Below, in pieces: positions 40,560-51,764 of a DNA stretch of 64,000 nt. The stretch lies in the NCBI GenBank assembly GCA_963575745.1, contig CAUYUJ010012669.1:1097790-1161789 (forward strand). Reading direction: 5' to 3'. This DNA comes from Prorocentrum cordatum. Taxonomy: Eukaryota; Sar; Dinophyceae; Prorocentrales; Prorocentraceae. The notes under the pieces are model-generated. The model was not told the origin of the DNA and made no database searches. It saw only the letters and a list, made by a program, of their open reading frames with translations. The translations under genes were made by a program, and so were the position numbers. The stretch's first letter is position 1. Every line of letters starts with the position of its first letter.

Positions 40560-41070
40560 GGGGCCGGCCAGCCAAAGGACAAGAAGCAGAGGGGCTCGGA
40601 TGGGCCCAAAAGAAGTGGCGAGCCAGGCAGTCGAAAGGAAGACGTACGAGCAGTGCAGAAGCTCATGCTGAGCCTGAACTACCAGATAAAATGAATCGCC
40701 GCGGTCCTCTTCAATGCCTGCCTCACCGTCAAAACCATGGCAATAGTGACGGCGATGATCGAGGCGGGCAAGACGTACAACACGGAGGTGGAACGCCAGA
40801 AGAAGGGTCACAAGCTGGGCGCTCCTTTCCTGCACATCGTGCTGGCGATACTGGAGGCGATCCTGCAGGCAGCTCAAGAAACGGGACTCGAATATCATCA
40901 TGTGCGTACGATCCAGGATGCTTGCTCAGAGTGCGCACTAGGACAATCTCTCATGAGCGAAATCTCCGGGTCGTGCAAGGCCAAGGTGACGGCGCAGGGC
41001 AAGAACGAGGCGGCAGGCAAGACGGTCCTCCAAGTACGCGATCAAAAGCCACAGTATGATCCTCAAGAAC
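40560..41070 (+). pseudogene. Second LINE fragment (ORF1-type helical segment)
   Basis: A plus-strand frame reads SGEPGSRKEDVRAVQKLMLS, LNYQIK, stop, IAAVLFNACLTVKTMAIVTA, MIEAGKTYNTEVERQKKGHK, LGAPFLHIVLAILEAILQAA. The pattern (LMLS-N-Q-I--L, then AG--Y----E--KGHKLG-P--H) recurs near the start of dinoflagellate LINE ORFs. One TAA/TGA-type stop interrupts it near 40692. Whether it belongs to the same element as 37.4-40.4 kb is unknown; if so the order is unusual. Confidence 0.4.
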
Positions 41071-41325
41071 ACAGAGGAGGACCCGCAGAGGCAGCCGCCC
41101 CACGGCGAGGGCTTCTGGTCGCACCTCGAGTTGCGGGCGCTCGCCAGGCAGGGGGGAGGGGGAGAAGCGTGGGGAGAAGCAGGTGGGGCCCTTGCGCAGA
41201 TCGGACCTTGCGCGAGTGGTGCAGCACGTCGGGTAGGTGGGCCAACGAGAAGCAGCGAGGGACGGGGTAGGGGGCGAGGAGTTTTGCCGAGCTGGAGAGA
41301 AGAGCAATCGTCCAAGCCCCGTTCT
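41070..41325. other. GC-rich stretch, no gene seen
   Basis: Trailing open frames of the previous fragment pass into G-rich DNA (GGGGGAGGGGGAGAAGCG). Nothing further is supported. Confidence 0.4.
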
Positions 41326-42200
41326 CTACCTCCTCCTCCTCCTCAGAGCCACTAGCTCAGAATGTTCCGGCGAGCGTTTCACGGAACATTCTGGGGGCAT
41401 GTTTTCAGCCTATCGTCCAGACCTGAATTCTAGAGGGCAGGCCTTAGCGAATTCGGGTCGATTCGAGCTGCGCAGTTGTTGGCTCGCATGCGACCTCCAC
41501 CCCCCCGTGAGACCTGGTCAGGGTAGCGAGCGGGTGATTCTGAGCCGAGAGGCCTGCTCAAATGGGCAGGCCCGCTCTGTGAGCAGCCGCGTCCAGAGCT
41601 GGCCGCAAGAGAGACAAGTCACGAGCTTCAAGACTCTGCCAAGGGGAGGCATGCTTTCAGAAGTGAAATTGTTGATAGGACACGAAGGTAGATCCAAATC
41701 TAGGTCCTTCCTTTTCTCCTCCACTACTCCTGCCAACATTCCTCCTCTTCTTCCTCCTTCTCCTCCTCCTCCCTCATCCAATAGTTCCATTCCTCCCTCG
41801 CTGCATCCTTCTCCGCATTCCCGCGTTCCCCCGACTCATCAACATCATCATCATCCATTCTCCCCCCCTTTCCTCCTGCTTATGCACTCTATGTGTAAGT
41901 CTCTTTCACCCGTTGTTTGTTCTGTTTGCACTATATACATACGCATGTATCTTCTCCTTGCCGCCCTTCGCCTCTTCATCCACGTCCTCATCCTCGTCGT
42001 CGTCGTGGTCGTCTTCTTCGTCGTCGTCGTCGTTCTCGTACTCGTCCTCGTCCTCGTCCTCGTCGTCGTCGACGTCGTCGTAGTCGTCCTCGTCTTCGTC
42101 CTCGTCCTCGTCCTGGTTGTCGTCGTCGACGTCGTCATCGTCGTAGTCGTTCTCGTCAACGTCCACGTCTTCATCATCGTCCTTCTCCTCCTCCTCCGTC
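41326..42200. repeat. Mixed unique DNA with CTC and GTC/CTCGTC triplet tracts
   Basis: 41340-41720 is unique sequence including the inverted pair GAATGTTCCGGCGAGCGTTT/CACGGAACATTC (41371-41402). 41720-41880 is CTC-rich. 41980-42200 is GTCGTC/CTCGTC. The long plus-strand frame through the tract encodes Val/Leu runs and is an artefact. Confidence 0.7.
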
Positions 42201-42440
42201 CTCCACCTGCGAGTGGAGAACTCAAACCAGAATCGGCCCCAAACCAAGGATCCGTTTGGTCGAAACCCGGAATCGGCCTCTACCGCAAACCCAGGAATTC
42301 GCATCGAAACCCAAACTTCCGCAGAAACGTGAAACCCAGACTTCCCATCGGTAAAATCGGGAACTCGTGCTCCTTTCTCTTCTCTATCCTTGCCTCTCGC
42401 CATCTGCACTTCATCTCCACGGCCTCTCGGCGACTATTAG
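42201..42440. other. Short spacer with degenerate GGAATCGG-type repeats
   Basis: Motifs AACCAGAATCGGC, AACCCGGAATCGG, AACCCAGGAATTCG, AACCCAAACTTCC and AACCCAGACTTCCC recur at ~20-25-base spacing across 42225-42350. A related GGATTCCGGGTTTGGGCT/GATTCCGGTTTTGG set occurs near 43930-44010 in the opposite sense. Confidence 0.5.
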
Positions 42441-42448
42441 CGACGACG

Positions 42449-42498
<50 letters not shown>

Positions 42499-42513
42499 AC
42501 GACGACGACGACG

Positions 42514-42573
<60 letters not shown>

Positions 42574-42575
42574 TG
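42441..42575. repeat. (GAC)n trinucleotide tract
   Basis: Nearly pure (GAC)n/(ACG)n with three GGAC interruptions, followed by GCGCGCTCGCGCGCGCCGCG, a potential Z-DNA stretch. Confidence 0.92.
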
Positions 42576-43075
42576 CGCGCTCGCGCGCGCCGCGCGCGCT
42601 TCCGCTCCGCTCCGCCCGCTGGCGAGTGCTGCCTCCCCGGCCGTTCTCGCTGGCCACAGTGGGTTCCCCCTCGAGCTTCCGCCGGAGGGCACCTCGGGAT
42701 CGACGCGGAGAGCCCGGGCTCCGACGGCGTGCAGAGGTCGCGACCGCGGCTTTCTTCTGCGGCCTCCGCTCCCTCTGGGGGTCCTCGACGGGCTCTCGGC
42801 TCGCCAGGGAACAGCCCAGGACGAACGACTGGCTCTGGTGAGAGGGCGACTCCCGGGGATCCCGCCGCCATGTGCCGAGAAGAGGGCAGTGTTTCACGCA
42901 TAGGATTCTTGAACATATAGGATGTTTAATACATGACTAATGTATGAATGAACTTATGCATGAACTCATCGTTGTTTTTAATACTAACGCCCTGCATTTT
43001 TACTACATGATCCGCACGCGGAGCATGTGTTAAAAACGGCACTGCAGAGTAGACCGGTCGTGCCGTTTCGCACCG
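42576..43075. other. No supported gene
   Basis: GC-rich to 42900, then an abrupt A/T-rich island (42900-43030, including ATAGGATTCTTGAACATATA and TACATGACTAATGTATGAAT). The compositional break suggests a junction, but no element ends were found. Confidence 0.4.
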
Positions 43076-43900
43076 CGCGCGCTGTCGCGTGGGATATCTC
43101 AAATTCAAAACATCGAGTGGAGCATTGTTGCCGCCCCCCCCCCCCGAGGCGTTGCCACGCGGCGAGTGGAGCGGAATGCTATCTGCTCCTCGCCGCGTCC
43201 TCGCCACGCCCAGAGTCGGAGTGGACTATGCTTTCGCTTCCAAGGCGTTGCCACGAGGCGAGTAAAGTGGTGGAGTGCTATTCCCCCCCCCGGGCGATGC
43301 CACGTGGCGAGCAGGAGTGGATTCGTCTTTCTGGTCGCCGCTCAGCGTTGTCACGTCACGAAGAAGAGTAGAGTCGTAGTTTTGTTTTGCCTCTCGCGCG
43401 TTGTCGCGTGGCGCATCGGGCGGAGCAATTTCTTTTTTGCCCCAGGGCGTTGCCGTTCCGCGCGCCCATCGGCCCGCGCAGGCCTGTCCTAGAAGTGAGA
43501 ACTCTGAGCGTGTCAGCGCGGCCGACCTGCGCGGAATATCTCAAAATCAGGGCGTCCAGTGGATGACTACTGAGAAGCTGGTGCCAGGGAATTGCGCCAT
43601 GATCGTCACTTTCTCGGGCTCCTGGGAGGTCCAGCGGAGTGGGCTGTCACGCGCAACCCGTCGAGATCTCGCGGCTCCCTGGAGAGCTGCGAACTGCGCT
43701 GCGCAAGTGTCGCCGCCACTTTCGCGGGCTGCGGTGTTATGCACACCCCGTAGCCCAGGGGGGCTGCGAACAGCGTGATTGTCCGCGCTCACGCGGGCTC
43801 CTGGGAGGTCCAGCAGAGTGGGGTGTCAGGCATACCTCGTCGAGATCTTGCGGCTCTCTTGGAATTCCAGTTCTGGGCGTGGAATTTCAATTCTTAACTC
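43076..43900. repeat. Degenerate GCGTTGCCACG...GGCGAG repeat
   Basis: The motif GCGTTGCCACG(C/A)GGCGAG recurs near 43149, 43242, 43300 (GCGATGCCACGTGGCGAG), 43339 (GCGTTGTCACGTCACGAAG), 43399 (GCGTTGTCGCGTGGCGCA) and 43447, each followed by a (G)GAGTGG-like segment: a decayed tandem repeat of 60-90 bp. From 43600 a second set (GGGCTCCTGGGAGGTCCAGC at 43615 and 43797) forms another duplication. Confidence 0.6.
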
Positions 43901-45130
43901 CGGGGGCTTCGCGTATGGGCTGGTGTGGATTCCGGTTTTGGCTTTTCAAGGATTCCGGGTTTGGGCTGCCGATTCCAAGTTTTGCTGGAATGGATTCCGG
44001 GTTTCGCATGCTTGGAAATTCTGTTTTTCGCCCCTGGCGACCCCACCTGCGCCGCCCCCCCTTCTCGATCCCACCCTCCTCCTCTCCTGGTCCCTCCTCC
44101 CCCTTCCTCCCCTGTGAGCGATGCAGGCTCCCGCCCAGCGGCGGGGCAGCGCTCCAGGCCAGCGCCCAGACGGCCAGCTAACAGTGCCAGCGCTGGAGTT
44201 GCCTCGCACGAGGAGGGCGCGCGGGAAAGAGGGGGGAGAGATGGAGGCATGGATGGATGGATGGATGGGGGCGAGGGATGAAGGAACAAGAGAGGAGCAC
44301 TGCGCAGGAGGAGGAAGAGTAGAAGGATCAGGCAGGACGATGACGAGGAAGCAAGAGAAGCGGAAAATGGGGCAAGGGGGAGCTGGTGCCAGAGAGCTCG
44401 CCCTGATCTCGCCCACTCCGCGCCAAAATTACGGCACCCGCCCACGCATCGCCAGACTGGTTCCTCGAACCGATCCCTGCCGCAGCGCTCGACGGCGGGG
44501 CCTGCACAGCTCACGCGGAGGCCCCGGCACAGCCCATGGATTGCAAGCTGCTCGGCTCTGGACGTGCAGCGTGGACCCCACGCGGCTTCCAAGAGCGACC
44601 CCAGCACCTCTGGCGGCTGCGGCGGAGCACGCGGCCCCTCTGGCCGCGCCTCCTCGGCGGCGGAGTCCGCGGGCGCTGCAGCACAGACGTGCGCCAAGAG
44701 GCGCCGCGGGCAGTCGCGCGCGCCCGGCGCCACCGAGGCGAGGCGCGCCCCGACCTCGAGTCTGCCACGGAACGCCTGCCTCGGGGCGCGGGGCCCATGC
44801 CCGCAGCGGCATGCTGCCACTGATGGGTCTCGGGCTTGGCGGCGCCGACGATGACGGTCGCCGCGGCGTTGCGCACGCCGACGACGCCTGCTCCACAGGC
44901 CTCAGCACGTCGCGCTTGACGTTGCCGATCGAGACGTGCCACCGCACGCGGCGAGCTGGGGATCCAGAACAAGCTGCACTGGCTGCGCCGGCACTCCTGG
45001 CACGAGCCAAAGCCGGCCTTGGACCGCGAGTGGCGAAGCAAGAAGGCGGAGCGGGAAGGGGGGGCGGCCCGCGACGCGGGCGGCAGCTGCGGCGGCGGGC
45101 GCGCCTGCACGTCGTTCATTTCTAATCGTG
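43901..45130 (-). other. GC-rich region with possible short minus-strand exons
   Basis: Candidate exon pieces: RRVRWHVSIGNVKRDVLRPV (about 44955-44895), VGVRNAAATVIVGAAKPETH in another frame (about 44890-44825), and RAEQLAIHGLCRGLRVSCAG with DRFEEPVWRCVGG (44560-44430). They overlap with competing frames in GC-rich DNA and no donor/acceptor pair fixes them. (GGAT)n occurs at 44246-44267. Plus-strand frames are unlikely. Confidence 0.3.
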
Positions 45131-45455
45131 CTCATTTCTCATCGTGCTCGTTTCTAGATTGTTCCTGGCCCCTAGTGGCCGGGAAGAGGCCCAGGATAGA
45201 ACAACTAGAAATGAAAGGACCGTGGCCCCTCAAAAATCCAAGAACTTTCGAAGAATTAGACATGAACAATGCGTATGGATTGTCGCCGGTTCCACTGCGA
45301 GGTCACTTGCTCGATGCTGCGAATCGCAAAGTGTCCTCGGCCCGCGGGCCGCCTGCGGCGTGGACCCCTCTGGGCTTGCGAGAGCACGCGTGCGTCGGGC
45401 CCCTCCCATGCTCCCCAGTTGGCACTGCCCCAGCTTTGGGGCAGTGGCCCATGAT
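45131..45455. other. No supported gene
   Basis: Mixed sequence with a duplicated TCTAATCGTGCTCATTTCTC/ATCGTGCTCGTTTC motif (45120-45160). The block GGCGTGGACCCCTCTGGGCTT near 45358 resembles GCGTGGACCCCACGCGGCTT near 44570. Confidence 0.4.
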
Positions 45456-45628
45456 GCTGCTGATGCTGATGCTCATGCTGCTGCTGCTGATGATGGTGGT
45501 GGTGGGAATGATGATGATGCTGATGCTGATGATGCTGATGATGGTGATGATGATTCTGATGATGGTGATGATGATGATGCTGATGATGCTGATGCTGATG
45601 ATGGTGATGATGATTGCGATGATGATGC

Positions 45629-45660
<32 letters not shown>

Positions 45661-45850
45661 CTGATGAGTATGGTGGTGATGATGATGATGAGGATGATGA
45701 GGATGATGAGGATGATGATGATGATGATGCTGATGATGGTGATGATGATGCTGCTGCTGATGGTGATGATGATGATGATGATGGTGATGCTGATGATGAT
45801 GGTGATGATGATGATGATGCTGATGATGATGATGATGATGATGATGATGC
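45456..45850. repeat. (GAT)n trinucleotide tract with GCT and GGT variants
   Basis: ATGATGCTGATG/GATGGTGATG triplets for about 390 bp. All six frames are open and low in complexity. Confidence 0.95.
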
Positions 45851-46239
45851 GCCCGTCGGAGGCGGCATGTCCCAGGTGCCACAATAAGTCAAAGTCACAT
45901 GTCTCCCCATCTGTCTTCACAACCCATGCTACGCAAGAGCTCGCCTGCCAATTTCCAGATCATGTTGGGGCCCCGCAGCCCCGTCGGAAGAGGACGAGGA
46001 GGAGGAGGAAGACGGACGCATTCTTCCAGGAAGCGCTTCGGTATGCTTAACAAGAGGAGGGGAAGGAGGAAGGAGGCAGGGGGAATGGACAACAGGAGGG
46101 CGAGGGCGCACCGAGGAAGAAAATTCGGGGCATGAGGGAGGGGTACAGGGTATGGAGAGAGGAAGGGAAAGGAAACAGAAGAGGAGGAAAAGGAAGGCGA
46201 GCCAAGGGTAGGACGCGGAGCCGGATGAGGTTAAGGCGT

Positions 46240-46421
46240 ATGGGGACCATATGACGGGGAAAACGAAATGGACACGGAGGATGAGGATGATGGGGAGGAT
46301 GAGGATGATGACGAGGCTGATGATGCTGAGCGAGTATGAGAAGTATGGGGATGGTGAACATATGAGGAACATGAGGAGAGTGGGGGATGAGCAGGAGGAT
46401 GAGGAAAAGGGTCAGGAGGCC

Positions 46422-46457
<36 letters not shown>

Positions 46458-47210
46458 CAGAATTAGGAGGATTAGGGATGGAAGTCTTAGGATTATGTGG
46501 AGAATCAGGATGTGGTACTTAGGATAATGAGGATGAAGAGAAGAATGATGAGGAGGAAGAGGAGGATGTGGGGGACGATGAGGAGGAGGAGGAGGAGGAA
46601 GAGGAGGAGAGGGAAGAGAAGAGAGAGAGAGAGGGAAGGATGGTAATGATGAGAAGGATGAGGATGACGACGAGGTCGAGGAGGCATAGGAGGATAGGAT
46701 CGGATTGGATCGAACTCTTGTGGTTCTGGCGTCGCCTCGATGCCGCCACAATTGCCTCGATGCATCGCGGCATGGATGTATGGCATCTCTTTGTGCATGC
46801 ATGAGGAGGGTTGGAATACGAATTCTGTGACATCGTATGTAGTCATTTTGTTGTTGTCTTTTGGGGGGCGGGCACATATTCACGTGTGCACGGAGGGGAG
46901 TGTGAGACGGAACGAGAGGAGGGCGAGAGACAAAGAGAGAGAGAGAGAGAGAGGGAGAGAGACGCAGACAGATGGGCAGATGGAGGAGGAAGAGACCTAA
47001 GAGGACAGTGACAGGGAGGAGCAGGAAAATCACGGTGAAAATGATGGGAACGAGGAAAATGAGGGAGACGGGAAGGACGAGGATGATTCTCCTCCTCCAC
47101 TTCCTCCTCCACCTCCTCCCCCTCCTCCCCCTCCTCGGCTCCCCCTCCCCCTCTCCTCCTGCTCCTCCTCAACCTTTCTCCCCCCCCCTCCGCGGGCGCT
47201 TCGCCTGAGC
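46240..47210. repeat. Successive GAT, GAG, GA and CTC tracts
   Basis: (GAT)n with GAGGAT at 46270-46460, (GAG)n at 46540-46625, (GA)n at 46935-46965, (CTC)n at 47090-47175. Separated by short unique pieces, one of which (46660-46870) contains GGATCGGATTGGATCG. No gene is visible. Confidence 0.85.
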
Positions 47211-48244
47211 AAACTCGCCCTCCAGAACTCCAACCGCGCTGTCGGACAACCGACACAGGGCCGCCCAGTCCCGGTGGCCTCGGTGCGGGGGGGCCGGGCG
47301 ACAAGCGCAGGGGGCACACGGAGGGAAGTGGAAAGGGGAGGGGCAGGACAAGACAGGCGCAGATGTCGCCCGCAAGGCGTCCCCTCGGGGCCCCAAAGCC
47401 GTGTGGGGACGGACCGCGTGGTGCCGTCGGAATCCCCAGCGACCTCACCGCGCGGTCCATCACCGACGGGTCTCGGGACCTCGGAGGCCCTGGTCGCCCG
47501 AAACGTCCTCGGAGAGCGACCCGAGTCCCAAAACCGTGCGGGGACCCCGAACCTCCACCGACTCGCCGCGCGGTGTGGCCCCCACGCCTTTGGGGAGCCC
47601 CGAGTCCTGCGTAGGGAACGGCGGATCCGCCTGGACGCCTCGGTTGGCCCTGTGGCCTGTTGGACCGTCGGCGCCTCAGTTGGCCCTGTGTTCCACATCG
47701 CGTCGTCGCAAGCGAGTGTTTCTACTTACCGTTTGACATTCCAAAAATTCAGCGCGCGCAGACTCAGGTGGCCGAGGCCTCTGGCCTGCCCCTGGTCAGC
47801 ACGATGCTTCGTGTCGGCCGGGCGACCTTGGGGCCCTCCAGCGGGAGACTCAAACCCGCCACCAGAGCAACGCCTGGGGGCAGAGGCCTGCCATAGAGAC
47901 CAGCCCGCGAGCCTCTCTGCGGCCCCGCTCTCCCCACCACGAGAGGCGCTGCCAGCGGCCTGTGCGGCACGGTCTCGGCGAGAGGCGCGCGCGGGCGCCG
48001 TCACAAAGGCCGAACGCGCCGACCTCACGCCTCGTCGCCCTCGGCACCGCGGCCCTTTGGCTGCCTCAGGCACCTCGCCAGCGTCGCCGCCACTGTCGCG
48101 GGCGGGCGGGCGCGATCGGCGCTCGCACGGTGCTGCTGCGGAAGAGCGTGTGCGGCTGCTTCAGCGCCGCGGGCGCCGCCGCCTCCTGCGGCGCGCAGCT
48201 GCTCGGCCGCCCACAGGGGCGCCAGCCCGAGCGGGCTACACACC
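47211..48244. other. GC-rich region with weak internal duplications, no clear gene
   Basis: CCAAAGCCGTGTGGGGAC (47394) and CCAAAACCGTGCGGGGAC (47528) head two related ~130-bp stretches, and CTCGGTTGGCCCTGTG recurs as CTCAGTTGGCCCTGTG (47639, 47676). The 423-codon plus-strand frame through here has no domain and tracks the GC bias. Confidence 0.45.
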
Positions 48245-48425
48245 TCGTCCTCGTGTGGACCGCACTCCGCGACCAGCCGGTCAAGCTCCTGGCGGCTCGG
48301 CGGGACCATCGTCACCAGGCAGCGTGGCGGCTCCACGGCCAGCACCACCCCTTCCCAATACACTACGCACGTCGTTCGCAAAAGATGCGTCCGATCACCA
48401 GTCCACCGCCTGGGCTGCGATAGTA
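48185..48425 (-). CDS. Candidate exon of an unidentified gene
   Basis: A minus-strand frame reads WTGDRTHLLRTTCVVYWEGV, VLAVEPPRCLVTMVPPSRQE and LDRLVAECGPHEDE with strong G/C third positions. CTGCGATAG... gives an acceptor-like TCGCAG near 48420, and GACGAG|GTGTGT near 48245 is a good donor. The sequence after a possible short intron (CGCCGCAG|GAGGCG near 48185) reads APAALKQPHTLFRSSTVRAP. No family recognised. Confidence 0.4.
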
Positions 48426-48710
48426 GCAATCGCACCCATCGGAAGACCTCGGTCCTTTCATGGCGCACCTTGCCCCCGCGTGGCCCACCAAGTCGGCGCA
48501 TGCTTGCTGTCATCGGTCGGGAAGCCATGCGTCCGAGACAAATAAGTCCTCGCTCTGGGGCCCGTGCGTCTCCATCTCCCGTGCACCCGCCGGGGCGACC
48601 CGCGCCGACCCGCAAGAGGGCCGCGGGGATGAGGCGCGAGAGGCTGGGCGGGCCCCTGCTGGACGTCCGCCGGCCCGCCCTGGCCCCTTGTGCTCGACTT
48701 CCTCGAGTTC
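48426..48710. other. No supported gene
   Basis: GC-rich sequence between the candidate exon and the polypyrimidine tract. Minus-strand frames continue but without convincing protein features. Confidence 0.4.
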
Positions 48711-48714
48711 GCCG

Positions 48715-48895
48715 TCTCCGTCCCTCCTCCTCCTCCTCCTCCTCCTCCTCCCCTCCTCCTCCTCCTACTCCTCCTCCTCCTCCTCCTATTCCTCCTCCTC
48801 CTCCTCCGGCGCACCTCGGGCGGCGAAGACCTCGACCCCCTCCTCCTCCTCCTCCTCCTCCTCCTCCTCCTCCTCCTTCTCCTCCTCCTCACTGC
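48715..48895. repeat. (CTC)n polypyrimidine tract
   Basis: Two CTC/CCT blocks (48723-48805 and 48840-48890) around a GGCGCACCTCGGGCGGCGAA spacer. Confidence 0.92.
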
Positions 48896-48959
48896 GCCTC
48901 CACCTGGATTCCTGCGCGGCGGGCGCAGGCTCTTGCGCGGCGAACGCTGGCTCCAGGGC

Positions 48960-49640
48960 AGGCCAGCAGGTCGCTGAACATATGACCCTGCCTTCAGGCA
49001 CGTTGGGCGGGCCGCTCGCCCCGCTTTCTGCCTGCCACCTGTCCAGCAGCTTCGGGGGCACGACTTCGGTCATGTCCAACATCCCCGTGCGGCCAGGCTC
49101 CGGCGCCTCCGCCACCGCCCGGCCACTGGCGGGGAGACCGAGGAGCGCGCTGTTTCGCAAGACCTGCAGCTTAGACTGAGGGGCCCCTGCTGCGATGACG
49201 ACGCCGGTGGAAGCGAGTCCCTGAGGATGCGCGCCCGTCGCACCTCGCCTGAAGATCACGCAGTCGGCGTACCGCGTGGCGCGAGGAGCCCTCGCGCCAC
49301 GCGAACTATCTGGCATGGCCGAGTCAACACCTTGTTCGAAGATCGGTTCGTCTTGCAGGGCAGCGAGTACGCCGCGATTTGCACGCTCGTCCCTGCCAGT
49401 CAGAGAGTGTCGCTCCATACTCCCTTCGAAACTGCCCAGAGCTGCGGCCGCCGACACGCCCGAGTATACTGCAGCCTCGAGCGCCAGACAAATGACAGAA
49501 CAGCTGCGGTGACACATTCGTAAGGAGGACGCTGCCGGTGTTCCTACACTTTGGATTCCCAACCTGCGTCCCATACAATCTTTCGAGAGAACATGTCGTC
49601 GCGGCAGGATTCACCGTCAGCTCCACAATGGAGCCCTTGT
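48960..49640 (-). CDS. Hypothetical minus-strand coding region
   Basis: A minus-strand frame reads CSVICLALEAAVYSGVSAAA, GVLAALQDEPIFEQGVDSAM, YADCVIFRRGATGAHPQGLA, VLRNSALLGLPASGRAVAEA and GMLDMTEVVPPKLLDRWQAE, then decays into poly-Glu. The CTGCAG|GTCTTGC and CCTCAG|TCTAAG sites near 49170 could be splice signals. No family recognised. It may be linked to the broken region at 49.86-51.6 kb, which is on the same strand. Confidence 0.35.
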
Positions 49641-49857
49641 CAGGCGGCCAGACTGGTAAACTGCCGTCTCGCGGGATAACGCGGATGTCGGCGCCCTGCG
49701 CCCACCAGGAATGATTGGTCTCTCCTCACATACACGCTCCTCGTCGATGACGAAGCGGAAGCTCCGCCAAACGCACAAGAATTGCAGACCCTGTCCTCTT
49801 CAACATGACGTTGTCACCAATTGTGGGGCGCTACCACTGGTCAGGGATTCGCGCCAC

Positions 49858-51620
49858 TTAATCTTCTGCGAACCAATCATCGCTGTCGTATCCACTGTCG
49901 AACCGTAACTGATACCGTACAAAGCGTTCGTTGTCTGCCTGGATCTTCGCACCGAATGCGATGTGCCCCTCTTCCTGCACTCGTGTTCCACCAAATTTGC
50001 TTGAACCTTTCCGTCCTCGCACATTTACACACCCTGCCCTGATCTGGCGGGGCAAAAGGGTTCGACAGCATCGGAAATAAAGATTTTTGGGGCCCCATCC
50101 AAAAGGTACTGCGTTTCTTTGCCTGTCTTGTCAATGTGGCCCGTGACCCTGACGCTCACCTACTCGCCTGGTCCGGGCAACTTCACCACTTCCAGGTGGA
50201 CGTCATCTGCCGCAGAGCTTGACAGCGGCCCTGGGCTGGTGGAGACTACCTTGCGCACCGCCGCGGGTAAGAACTTTCCCAGTGCCAGATGCGCCTGGAC
50301 CACGTCGACAAGGTCTGAGCACGCGCAAGGTAGCTCCACCCCGAACTGCTGGCGGGTGCTGCGGCTCCAACACGTTAGGCTTGACAGCCTGGCCAAGCCA
50401 AGCCCTCGAAGTCGCCTCCGACCAGAAAGGCGGCGACGCGGCTGACCTCGCTCTCCGTGTCAGGAATGTCTTGTTCAGCTGCGGCATACGCGCGTTGGCT
50501 TTCCGAGCGAACTGCTCGTCGCTCTGAACCAGAAAGGATGGTCGACCCTCCCCTTCCTCCTCTCCCTCCACCTCGCAGAACAGTGTCCGCTCAACTCGTT
50601 GCCCGAAGGCGTGCTCGTGGTAGCAGGATATGAGGCTGCAGGCGGCTCTGTCCCCTGCGCTCGTCTCGCGGTGCCTGGATACATTGTCTCTCCATGCCTC
50701 GGGTTTCTCAACCTTCGGATCTTCAGAATACCAGCAACGGGTCCACCGCAAGTTCCCCGTCGAGCCCTGGCCCGCGCCTAGCTCACTCCCCGGGAGCCAA
50801 GGGTCAGCTCGTTGCAGGTCCTCCCTCTTCTCTTCGGCGGCCCGCTTCCCGAAGCAGAAACAAGTTGGAAGAGTGCGTGCCCACATGCCCTGTGGGGGGT
50901 GGGCCCTCTTGCTGCAGAATGCATAGGTGTTGCAGCCAGCGCCCTCACTTGTCCAGCTCGTTCCTGATGGCGCGCAAGTGCGGAAGCTGGCTCGTGTCTA
51001 AAAATGTCCTCAGTCAGCGCAGACGGAGAAGAGTAGACCGTGTCTGGGCGAACTCTGGCCAAACCGCGCAACATATGCTCGACGGCATCGAGAGATGGGT
51101 CGTAAAGGCTCCATCCGATGCTCCTGGACTGCCTCACCAGCCCATAAACATGTTCCAAAAGCCGGATTTCCAACACGACGATGAATGATATATTGTCTGT
51201 GGAAGGTCGGCACCTTGCGGCGTACAACTTTGCGAGCTGCTTCTGCACCTTTACGACCCGCTCCTTGTCCCCGCCGTTTTCCAGGAATGGTCACGCATGA
51301 CCGCGACCATGTTCCTGACATGCTGGGCTATACTGTGACATCATATGGCGAGTTTGTGGGCCACTCGCGCATCAATCTTCAACCAACGGTTAGCGCGTAC
51401 TCGCAGAAAGCGAGCAACGCCGAACGCGAGGACTATGCCGACCAACGAGGGACGAGAGTGAACAAGGCATTGGGCAACAGTCTGCATTTGCAACACTCCT
51501 CTCAGAGTCCCAGCCCTGCGGGCAATTTTGAGCCGTACATCGGCCCGAATTCGCCGCAGATGCTTTCGGCCAGCAGGGGGTTTCTAGCAATGCGCTCCTT
51601 TGAGCAACTGCAGGGCATTT
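49858..51620 (-). pseudogene. Unidentified protein-coding region broken by several frame changes
   Basis: Protein-like stretches follow one another in different minus-strand frames: SLVGIVLAFGVARFLRVRAN (51450), AQHVRNMVAVMRDHS (51330), LENGGDKERVVKVQKQLAKL (51275), NISFIVVLEIRLLEHVYGLV and SLDAVEHMLRGLARVRPDTV (51190-51030), LDTSQLPHLRAIRNELDK (51000-50945), CSLISCYHEHAFGQRVERTL and SFLVQSDEQFARKANARMPQ (50650-50480), FGVELPCACSDLVDVVQAHL (50345-50285), VRVTGHIDKTGKETQYLLDG (50150-50095), and GHIAFGAKIQADNERFVRYQ ending FDSGYDSDDWFAED at 49858. Changes occur every 60-300 bases without convincing introns, so a decayed gene or mobile-element ORF is likely. No family recognised. Confidence 0.45.
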
Positions 51621-51764
51621 GCCACAAACTTACTACAATTGACGAAACCTCAAGCCCAAACTGTCGTGATAGGCAAAGCGATGGTTCGAGCGCACGCACC
51701 CTAAAAATACGTTTGGCCGTGCACGCACTGCAAAACAATCCACGTGGCTAACCAATCCAGTTGC

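Noticed and set aside
44121-45125. 334-codon plus-strand frame
   Set aside because: Ala/Arg-rich throughout with no domain; minus-strand pieces in the same interval look better.
45144-45887. Asp-rich, His-rich, Met-rich and Ile-rich frames
   Set aside because: Six-frame products of (GAT)n tracts. The same applies to 28.7-29.5 and 52.3-53.0 kb.
47274-48545. 423-codon plus-strand frame
   Set aside because: No domain; it overlaps a more convincing minus-strand exon candidate and follows the local GC bias.
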